A DNA stretch of 12,808 nt from DAIOHQ01 sp036744635 (GTDB taxonomy: Bacteria > Planctomycetota > Phycisphaerae > Tepidisphaerales > Tepidisphaeraceae), in assembly GCA_036744635.1 (NCBI GenBank), contig DAIOHQ010000136.1, positions 1 through 12,808 on the forward strand, written 5' to 3'. Positions 7,516 to 12,808 of this stretch are shown piece after piece. Made by a program: the position numbers and the translations under genes. The notes below the pieces were generated by a model that saw only the letters and a program-made list of their open reading frames with translations, did not search any database and was not told the DNA's origin. The first letter of the stretch is position 1. Each line of letters starts with the position of its first letter.

Positions 7516-10458
7516 CTATTTCGCCAGCACCCATTGCACGCCGCAATTCGGGCTGCGCTCCCAGTAGGGATGGAGCGTCAGGCCGTTGATCTTCGTGGCC
7601 GCCTTGTCAGTGCCGAAGTCGATGGTCGGCCCGTTGGCAAAACCGATGCGGAACGTCATGCCGAATTTCGTGCCGGCCGACAGCTTCATCTCCGCCAGCT
7701 CTTCCTTCGGAATTGCGGCCTCGTAAATCCGCACGTTGCCATCCTGCTTCACCACGTGCCTGGCCGCCTTCACCGCGCCGGTGGTCTTCTCCCCGCGCGG
7801 CTGGCGCGGGGCATCGTGCATGCGCGGCACGCCGGGAGCCAGGAGCCGCCACAGCTCGCTCTTGCCGTCATCGCACAGATACAGGCTGTATTCGTAGTCC
7901 GTATCCGGCAGCGCATGAAACCCCAGCGGCACATTGTTTGCCGGTTCGAGATCATGAAACCCGCCGACGCAGTCGATGGCAAGTTGAACACGGTCGCCGC
8001 GGAAGGCGGAGAATTGGGGGCCATCAGCGCGGATGCGGTAGACATACGGCACGTCCGCGAAAGTCTTGCCCGGATGTTTTGTCAGAAAGGTCTTGTACGG
8101 CTCGATCTCATCCGATGCCTTGGAATGGAAAAACATGTTCTCATCCCGGCCTTCGATGCGCATCTTGTCCATCTGCGGCTTGGGATGATTCACCCGCGCT
8201 GACACGTACAGATTGTTCTCATCCCAGGCGAACTTCACCTCGGCAAACGACCCATCCGGCTGCTTGTCCTTCAATTCCAGCCATGGCCGGCGAAGCTGCT
8301 CGGAAACATCCGCCTTCTCCGCGCCGGCCACGCACACGATGCCGGGAACCTCGTTCCAATCGGCGAGGTCGCCATCCACGGTGATCGTCTTGTGCGCGAT
8401 TGCGGTGACGTTGATCACTTCCTTGTATTCGGCGTCGCCGGCAGCGCTGGAGAATTTCAGCGAGACGGGAAACGCCGTCTGCCCCGCGGCCAGCGGGCCA
8501 TCGACCGCAAAGCTGCTCGTTACCGTCTCACCGGCTTTCATTGCCAGCTTGACGGACGTCTCCTTCAGCTTCATTTCCGTCGGCGGCGAGATCGTCAACG
8601 TCCCTTCAATCGCGCGGTTGAGGCAGTTATGGACGTCCACCGTGATGGTCACATTTTCCGCGCCCGGCCCGGCCAGCAGATCGTGCGGTATGATCTCCAC
8701 CGCGCGCTTGTCCTCGATCTTCGCGCCGGCGATGCGCTCAGCCGCCGCCGCCGGACCCTTGGTACATTTGATATAGGTCGGAAAGATCGACATCGGCACG
8801 GTCACGCTTTTCTCGTCGCCGTGCATCTCATTGCCCGCCAGGTCATAAAACTTGAGCAGGCCGTCGGCATTGTCGATCGTCATCGTCCCCCCGTCGCTCC
8901 CTTCCACCTGCGCCCACAGCCGCTCCTTGGGATTGTTGTCACCGATCGTCATGAGCTGGCCGAACACCACCAGCAGGGCATCATCGTCATCATCCTTGCC
9001 GAACTGAAACACCCACGGCAGGTGATCCTTGAACACGATCTTCTCAAAGCGCTTGCCCGTGACGAAGTGGTTGAACGCGGCGCTGGCCGTCACCAGCGGT
9101 GTCGGAATGAAATAGTTGTCCTGCGTGCCCGGAACCGAATCGAACAGCACCCGCGGATGCCACGGGCTGAGCCGTAGTTGCCCCGCGGCCAGGAACTGCA
9201 CCATCTGCGGCAGCAGGTACTCGCTGTTCACGAACCAGGTTTCGGTCTCCACCGATTCCTTGCCGTGCTTTTTCGCCACCATCGGCCCGTAGCACGTCGG
9301 CGGCGGGACGTAATGATCCGTGAACACATCGATGTATTTGTCCATCGCGCTGGAGCCATCGGAATAAAACTTGTCCTCGGTATTCATGATCGAGCTGGCG
9401 GCCAGCAGCTTGATCTTGGCATCGACCTTGCGCGCGGAATTGGCCATCACCTTCATCATCTCGCGATATTGCAGGCAGTCGCGAGCCCAGCCGCTGATGC
9501 CGCCCCCTTCCCAGGGCTCGTTGTACAGCTCAACGCCCCAGAGCGCGCCCGCCCCGTCTTTCCAGTAGCGCCCGCAGATCGCCGTTATCCACTCGCCCCA
9601 TTGCGGATAATATTTCGGCTCGCAAACCCAGTCGCCGGTGGCCGAATATCCGCCGGTCTTGGGCGTCCAACCCGCCGCCGGCGTCGGCTCGCCAAAATAG
9701 CGAGTCCACTCCGCGTGCGACCCAAGCGTCAACATGATCTGCACGTGGGCGGCCTGCGACGCCTCGAACATCTTGTCCAGGCGCGACCAATCCACTTTGC
9801 CATCTTTCTGCTGCATCCAGCCGGTTTCCGCGCGAAACCCGTGTACGCCCATGCGCTGGTATTGTTGGGCGCGCCCAGCGAACTGCGCCGGATTATCAAA
9901 CATCGCCCCCTCGCCGAAGATCGGCGTGTTCTCCAGATTTCCCCCTTCCACCGGCCTGGGCACCCGCGCCACCGTCCCCAGAAACTGTCGCATCTCCCCG
10001 CGCGTGAGGATCAGCGCATAGCACCCGCACTTCCCCGGCAGCGCCAGCTTCACCTCCACTTCTTTCTGCGGCCTGTCATCAAACGTCACCGCCAGCGGCT
10101 GGCTGACGGGCTTGCCTTCCAGGCCGATGCCCACCGCCTTGCCAAAATCGGTGACGCCGGCCGGATCATCGATGAACAACTTCGGATCCCGCCAGGTGAT
10201 CTCCTGCATCTCCACCGCGAAATCCTTGACCTCCCCCTGGTCCTTCTCCCTGCTCAGCACCAGCCGAACCGCCACCTCCTCCCCCGGATAAAACATCTGC
10301 CCCGGCGCATTGCTCCCCGCGAACCGATACTTCACATCCGGCATCGCGCACTTCAGCGCCTTCATGTTCCCCCCCAGCACAAGCTGGTGCTGCTGGCCCA
10401 TGCAAAAGGTGCAGGAAAGAACCACCACCGCCGCCGCGAGCTTCTGTATCCTCTTCAT
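7516..10458 (-). CDS. Secreted multidomain glycoside-hydrolase-like protein with CBM9-like C-terminal domain
   Basis: Predicted exported polysaccharide-active protein of 980 residues; substrate not identifiable. The N terminus has a signal peptide: MKRIQK, a hydrophobic LAAAVVVLSCTF core and a polar QQHQ follow-on (VLSC at 13-16 is a poor lipobox). Residues 25-165 look like a beta domain. About 170-500 resembles a clan GH-A barrel, with LWGVELYNEP placing the candidate acid/base at Glu314 and ETWFVNSEYL offering Glu413 as possible nucleophile. A beta-rich region follows, then a domain from residue 692 (ITVDGDLADW, FAWDENNLYVSARV, VQLAIDCVGG, YEAAIPKEEL) that resembles CBM9. The ATG at 10458 is preceded by GGGAG (10469-10465) with a 6-nt spacer; longer in-frame starts would hide the signal peptide. 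It stands alone, with no transporter or other hydrolase nearby. Confidence 0.8.
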   Translation of the reverse strand: MKRIQKLAAAVVVLSCTFCMGQQHQLVLGGNMKALKCAMPDVKYRFAGSNAPGQMFYPGEEVAVRLVLSREKDQGEVKDFAVEMQEITWRDPKLFIDDPAGVTDFGKAVGIGLEGKPVSQPLAVTFDDRPQKEVEVKLALPGKCGCYALILTRGEMRQFLGTVARVPRPVEGGNLENTPIFGEGAMFDNPAQFAGRAQQYQRMGVHGFRAETGWMQQKDGKVDWSRLDKMFEASQAAHVQIMLTLGSHAEWTRYFGEPTPAAGWTPKTGGYSATGDWVCEPKYYPQWGEWITAICGRYWKDGAGALWGVELYNEPWEGGGISGWARDCLQYREMMKVMANSARKVDAKIKLLAASSIMNTEDKFYSDGSSAMDKYIDVFTDHYVPPPTCYGPMVAKKHGKESVETETWFVNSEYLLPQMVQFLAAGQLRLSPWHPRVLFDSVPGTQDNYFIPTPLVTASAAFNHFVTGKRFEKIVFKDHLPWVFQFGKDDDDDALLVVFGQLMTIGDNNPKERLWAQVEGSDGGTMTIDNADGLLKFYDLAGNEMHGDEKSVTVPMSIFPTYIKCTKGPAAAAERIAGAKIEDKRAVEIIPHDLLAGPGAENVTITVDVHNCLNRAIEGTLTISPPTEMKLKETSVKLAMKAGETVTSSFAVDGPLAAGQTAFPVSLKFSSAAGDAEYKEVINVTAIAHKTITVDGDLADWNEVPGIVCVAGAEKADVSEQLRRPWLELKDKQPDGSFAEVKFAWDENNLYVSARVNHPKPQMDKMRIEGRDENMFFHSKASDEIEPYKTFLTKHPGKTFADVPYVYRIRADGPQFSAFRGDRVQLAIDCVGGFHDLEPANNVPLGFHALPDTDYEYSLYLCDDGKSELWRLLAPGVPRMHDAPRQPRGEKTTGAVKAARHVVKQDGNVRIYEAAIPKEELAEMKLSAGTKFGMTFRIGFANGPTIDFGTDKAATKINGLTLHPYWERSPNCGVQWVLAK

Positions 10459-10530
10459 CGCCAGCTCCCGCCGCCCCTGTTGCCGTGCTTGGACCTGAAG
10501 ACAATATGATACACTTCCCCATCGCCCCAA

Positions 10531-10542
10531 CGCCACGTGGCG
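10531..10542. promoter_or_regulatory. Perfect 12-bp palindrome, possible operator
   Basis: CGCCACGTGGCG is an exact 12-bp palindrome lying in the 106-bp gap between the divergent hydrolase (start 10458) and zinc-ribbon (start 10565) genes. Perfect even-length palindromes with a central CG are typical of LacI-type operators that control sugar genes, which would suit a glycoside hydrolase, but no regulator gene is nearby and one site alone may be chance. Confidence 0.3.
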
Positions 10543-10564
10543 GACGAAGTGATCGAATTGCCAC

Positions 10565-10930
10565 ATGAGACGGCCGCTGTTTACCATCTTCTCTGCACTG
10601 TCGCTTTTGGCCTGTCTCGTTCTGATCGCGCACTCGATCTACGTTCGCTGGCGGATGCATTCAATCCTGGCGTCGATTCAACATCGCTATGCCGGACAAG
10701 GCTTCATTCACGATTCGTATTTCACCTATTCTTGGGGACCAGCCTTCGCAGCGATTTGCGCTACGGCGGTATTGCCATTGTTGTGGTGCGGCGCGTTCCT
10801 GAGCTCGCGCATGCGAAGAAGACGATCGCCAGAGGATGGCGCTTGCGGGAATTGCGGCTATAACCTCACCGGCAACGTTAGCGGCGTTTGCCCCGAGTGC
10901 GGCACTGCCATTGTGATCTCGAATGTGTAG
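10565..10930 (+). CDS. Small two-helix membrane protein with C-terminal zinc ribbon
   Basis: Function unknown. The 121-residue product has two predicted membrane helices, about 6-27 (LFTIFSALSLLACLVLIAHS) and 58-81 (GPAFAAICATAVLPLLWCGAFL), then an RMRRRR stretch that should lie in the cytoplasm, and a four-cysteine zinc ribbon: CGNCGYNLTG with Cys94 and Cys97, and CPECG with Cys109 and Cys112. Short membrane proteins ending in CxxCGYxLxG...CPECG are a recurrent type in Planctomycetota, and this is the best lineage marker here. The ATG at 10565 lacks a Shine-Dalgarno match; no alternative start precedes the first helix. The gene diverges from the hydrolase gene, and its TAG stop lies within a palindromic repeat. 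Confidence 0.75.
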   Translation: MRRPLFTIFSALSLLACLVLIAHSIYVRWRMHSILASIQHRYAGQGFIHDSYFTYSWGPAFAAICATAVLPLLWCGAFLSSRMRRRRSPEDGACGNCGYNLTGNVSGVCPECGTAIVISNV

Positions 10931-10971
10931 GGTGCAATCTCGTCATATTGGTGCAATAAATTGCACCCTAC
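10927..10971. repeat. GTAG-headed inverted repeat spanning a stop codon
   Basis: GTAGGGTGCAA (10927-10937) and TTGCACCCTAC (10961-10971) are exact inverted copies, each with a GTAG foot on its own strand. An inner copy, GGTGCAAT (10950-10957), can pair instead with ATTGCACC (10960-10967), giving a tight hairpin. The TAG of the left GTAG is the stop codon of the zinc-ribbon gene, and the right end is 4 nt before the methyltransferase ATG, so the element fills the whole gap. Confidence 0.7.
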
Positions 10972-10975
10972 ATCT

Positions 10976-11653
10976 ATGAAAATGTCCTTCCCACGCCAGC
11001 CCGAGCCTGAACTGATGGACCTCCCGGCCGAGGCCGAGGCGTATGCCCGGGCGGATTTTTCGGAAGTCAACGAACGCTTCGTGCTGCGATTGCTGGAGCT
11101 GATCGATTCTCCCGCCGATGCTCCCCTGCGGCTGCTGGACCTCGGCACTGGGCCGGGCGACATCCCGCTGCGCATCCTGAACCATCGCCCGGCGTGGCAC
11201 ATCACCGCCATCGATGCCGCCCCGGCCATGCTCGATCTCGCCCGCGATGCCATTGCCCGCGCCGGCGCCGGGAATCATATTTCCCTCATGCTCGCCGACG
11301 CCAAGGCGCTGCCATGCGAGCCGCAAACCTTCGGCGCCATCTTCTCCAACAGCCTCCTCCACTACGTCGCCGAACCCCTGGCGTTCTGGAATGAACTGGC
11401 ACGCGTGGCAAAGCCCGGAGCGCTAATCTTTGTGCGAGACCTGCTTCGCCCGCCATCGCCCCAGCGCGCGGCCGAGCTGGTGCAACTCCACGCCGGCGCC
11501 GAATCGGCTCTGCTTCAAGAAGAATTTCACCGCTCCCTGCTCAGCGCCTACACACCCGATGAAATCCGCCAGCAATTGCACAAATGCAGGCTGCAACACC
11601 TGACCGTCGCCGAATCCTCCGACCGCCACATGGATATATTCGGACAAGCGTAG
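10976..11653 (+). CDS. Class I SAM-dependent methyltransferase
   Basis: Predicted cytoplasmic methyltransferase of 225 residues; acceptor unknown. The Rossmann-fold motifs are clear: motif I LLDLGTGPGD at 53-62, the post-I acidic residue in ITAIDAAPAM (Asp80), LADAKALPC near 106-114, and motif IV-like SNSLLHYV at 124-131 followed by the typical WNELARVAKPGALIFVRDLLRP strand-helix region. This arrangement is closest to the UbiE/methyltransferase-11 group of small-molecule enzymes, which does not fix the substrate. The C-terminal third (about 160-225) shows no motif I know. Start is taken as the ATG at 10976; the ATG at 10982 is also possible and neither has a ribosome binding site. The upstream gap is entirely a palindromic repeat, so transcription source is uncertain. 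Confidence 0.85.
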   Translation: MKMSFPRQPEPELMDLPAEAEAYARADFSEVNERFVLRLLELIDSPADAPLRLLDLGTGPGDIPLRILNHRPAWHITAIDAAPAMLDLARDAIARAGAGNHISLMLADAKALPCEPQTFGAIFSNSLLHYVAEPLAFWNELARVAKPGALIFVRDLLRPPSPQRAAELVQLHAGAESALLQEEFHRSLLSAYTPDEIRQQLHKCRLQHLTVAESSDRHMDIFGQA

Positions 11654-11674
11654 TTGCCAACTGTTCTTTCCGGA

Positions 11675-11810
11675 CAATGGGTGAATTTGAAATTTCTGGG
11701 TGCCACAGGTCGCGGTACTCCGAGACCTGTGCCGCGTAAGGACGCAGCAAGACACAGGTCTGTGAGTAACGCCGACCTGTTTGCACCAAACTTACCCACT
11801 ACTACCCATT
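11675..11810. repeat. Structured dispersed repeat, copy A (about 135 bp)
   Basis: Positions 11675-11766 align without gaps to 12717-12808, with 80 of 92 bases identical. Within it CACAGGTC and GACCTGTG form an 8-bp stem, with an inner CGG/CCG helix around TACT; further on, CACAGGTCTGTG is another small palindrome. The right part holds a looser inverted copy of the left (ACAGGTCG and GGTGC against CCGACCTGT and GCACC), and the ends AATGGGT (11676) and ACCCATT (11810) are inverted. No flanking direct repeat and no coding capacity are visible. It lies in the 365-bp gene-free stretch before rpsD. Confidence 0.7.
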
Positions 11811-11821
11811 TCTGGCACGGC

Positions 11822-11849
11822 TTGCTCCTGTCTTCAATCTCGCTATAAT
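11822..11849 (+). promoter_or_regulatory. Candidate sigma-70 promoter of rpsD
   Basis: TTGCTC (11822-11827) and a consensus TATAAT (11844-11849) are separated by 16 bp. Transcription would begin near 11856, leaving a leader of about 163 nt before the rpsD ATG. The promoter lies between repeat copy A and the leader hairpins, and supports rpsD being transcribed on its own here. Confidence 0.6.
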
Positions 11850-11855
11850 CCCGCC

Positions 11856-12018
11856 CCTTCGCTGAACGAAGCGTCATTGTTGAAGCTCCCAGCCGAGGCC
11901 GCCGGCCATGCCTCAGAACCATGGCCGGCGGAAAACGCGCATCAGTCGTGGGAATTACATTTCTCCACGCCGCGCATGTTTTGAGCGGGCCTTCGTGCCC
12001 GTGGAAAGCAGTTGTCTC
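11856..12018 (+). promoter_or_regulatory. Structured 5' leader of rpsD, possible S4 autoregulatory element
   Basis: The leader can fold into several hairpins: CTTCG/CGAAG near the 5' end; a perfect 12-bp stem, CCGCCGGCCATG (11899-11910) with CATGGCCGGCGG (11920-11931), around a 9-nt loop; and CGGGC/GCCCG just before a GGAAAG stretch (12003-12008) that may be the ribosome binding site. S4 is a known autogenous repressor that binds leader RNA in E. coli and Bacillus, so feedback control is a reasonable guess. The 12-bp stem could instead be another dispersed palindrome. I recognise no catalogued motif. Confidence 0.4.
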
Positions 12019-12615
12019 ATGGGCCGATATCTTGGTCCCAAGGTGAAGTTGTCCCGCCGCGTCGGCGTCCCCATTGCCGACATCCCCAAGCACACCGGCG
12101 GCGAATTGATCATCCCCGGCATGCACGGCTATCGCGGCCGGCGCAACACCGAATATGGCGTCCGCCTCGCGGAAAAGCAGAAGCTCCGCTTCCATTATGG
12201 CATGTTGGAGCGCCAGTTCCGCCGCTACATGGACATGGCCAAGAAGTCCAAGGGCAACACCGCCAACTCGATGATGCAGATCCTCGAGTCACGGCTGGAT
12301 AACGTGCTCCGCCGCCTCGGCGTCGGCCGCACCATCTGGGCAACGCGCCAGATCGTGGCCCACGGCCATGTGCTGGTGAACGGCCGCAAGACCGACATCG
12401 CCAGCTTCCTGGTCGAACCCGGCCAGACCATCACCTTCAAGGAAAAGAACCACAAGGTGCTTCGCGACAACATGGAACAAAATGCCGGCCACCAGGTGCC
12501 CGCGTGGCTGGAATGGAACCCCGCCCAGCTCACCGCCAAGGTGCTGCAAAAGCCCAACCCCGAGGATGTCCCCTTCGAAGTGAACATGAACCTCATCATC
12601 GAATTCTATCGGTGA
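12019..12615 (+). CDS. rpsD: 30S ribosomal protein S4
   Basis: Primary 16S rRNA-binding protein that nucleates assembly of the 30S body. The 198-residue product starts MGRYLGPKVKLSRRVGV and carries LAEKQKLRFHYGMLERQFRR near residue 51 and the S4 RNA-binding domain from about 91 (SRLDNVLRRLGVGRTIWATR, then HGHVLVNGRK) to about 142. The zinc-binding cysteines found at the N terminus of some S4 proteins are absent. The ATG at 12019 fits the family N terminus; in-frame sequence back to 11908 is part of the leader. Neither rpsM, rpsK, rpoA nor rplQ lies beside it, so the gene is detached from the usual alpha operon and has its own promoter and leader. Whether a second S4 gene exists elsewhere cannot be seen. 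Confidence 0.96.
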   Translation: MGRYLGPKVKLSRRVGVPIADIPKHTGGELIIPGMHGYRGRRNTEYGVRLAEKQKLRFHYGMLERQFRRYMDMAKKSKGNTANSMMQILESRLDNVLRRLGVGRTIWATRQIVAHGHVLVNGRKTDIASFLVEPGQTITFKEKNHKVLRDNMEQNAGHQVPAWLEWNPAQLTAKVLQKPNPEDVPFEVNMNLIIEFYR

Positions 12616-12620
12616 TTAAA

Positions 12621-12679
12621 GTAGCACGGGCGTCTCGCCCGTGTTTTGACAGATAACACGGGCGGGACGTCCGTGCTAC
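12621..12679. repeat. Paired GTAG-headed palindromes after rpsD, possible terminator
   Basis: GTAG is followed by CACGGGCG/CGCCCGTG (12625-12643, TCT loop, perfect 8 bp), and an inverted partner CACGGGCG/CGTCCGTG (12657-12675, GGA loop, one wobble) ends in CTAC. The outer arms at 12621-12632 and 12668-12679 match at 11 of 12 positions as inverted copies, with 13 nt between the hairpins. It shares the GTAGCACGGG head with the element after recG. The first hairpin begins a few bases after the rpsD stop and is followed by TTTT (12644-12647), so it is also a fair rho-independent terminator. Confidence 0.75.
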
Positions 12680-12716
12680 GACACGCGAACCCAAGCTTGA
12701 AGAAGCAGCCCGGGGG

Positions 12717-12808
12717 CAATGGGTCAGTTTAAAGTTTCTGGGTGCCACAGGTCGCGGTACCCCGAGACCTGTGCAGTATAGCGACGCAGTAAGACACAGG
12801 TCTGCGAG
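12717..12808. repeat. Structured dispersed repeat, copy B (cut by window end)
   Basis: Second copy of the element at 11675, in the same orientation, 80 of 92 bases identical without gaps. The 8-bp CACAGGTC/GACCTGTG stem is fully conserved and one of the twelve differences falls in its loop. The window ends inside the element, so the right third is missing. No gene is visible between the rpsD stop and the window end. Confidence 0.7.

Noticed and set aside
9178..10509. 443-codon open frame on the plus strand opposite the hydrolase gene
   Set aside because: Composition is dominated by Arg, His, Leu and Pro, as expected from the complement of the signal-peptide-bearing gene; no domain is visible.
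11908..12018. Upstream in-frame start adding 37 residues to S4
   Set aside because: The extra residues have no counterpart in S4 proteins, and the region contains one arm of the 12-bp leader stem.

Overview
The window reads as chromosomal DNA from a GC-rich bacterium, most likely a member of the Planctomycetota, probably close to class Phycisphaerae. The main clues are a short two-helix membrane protein ending in a CxxCGYNLxG...CPECG zinc ribbon (10565-10930), a stand-alone ECF sigma factor, a ribosomal protein S4 without the usual N-terminal cysteines, and many small palindromic repeats between genes. This placement is inferred from gene style; no rRNA gene is present to confirm it.

Layout: 47-658 (-) ECF sigma factor; 872-1213 (-) pterin-4a-carbinolamine dehydratase; then a rightward group of 1293-2105 PPP-type metallophosphoesterase, 2102-2599 trmL (overlapping its predecessor by ATGA), 2635-2829 a 64-residue acidic protein of unknown function, and 2847-4943 recG. 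Converging on recG from the right are metK (5095-6324), a PAC2-family protein (6488-7318) and a secreted 980-residue glycoside-hydrolase-like protein (7516-10458), all on the minus strand. Diverging from the last is the zinc-ribbon membrane protein (10565-10930), followed by a class I methyltransferase (10976-11653) and rpsD (12019-12615), which sits alone with its own promoter and a long structured leader.

Most genes are housekeeping or ordinary accessory functions: DNA repair (recG), SAM synthesis (metK), tRNA wobble methylation (trmL) and translation (rpsD). I see no defence island, phage, transposase, CRISPR array or biosynthetic cluster. metK makes the cofactor used by TrmL and the methyltransferase, but nothing shows a dedicated pathway linking them.

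The unexplained structure is between the genes. At least four elements carry a GTAG tetranucleotide at the foot of a compact hairpin, three of them as inverted pairs. This is the architecture of REP/BIME elements mobilised by RAYT transposases. One appears to supply the stop codon of the gene before it; another looks like the terminator of rpsD. A separate structured repeat occurs as direct copies on both sides of rpsD (87% identical over 92 bp), and an 82-bp imperfect hairpin follows the glycoside-hydrolase gene. The rpsD leader contains a perfect 12-bp stem that could serve autogenous control by S4. These repeats and leaders are the best candidates for undescribed biology here; the protein-coding content is conventional.
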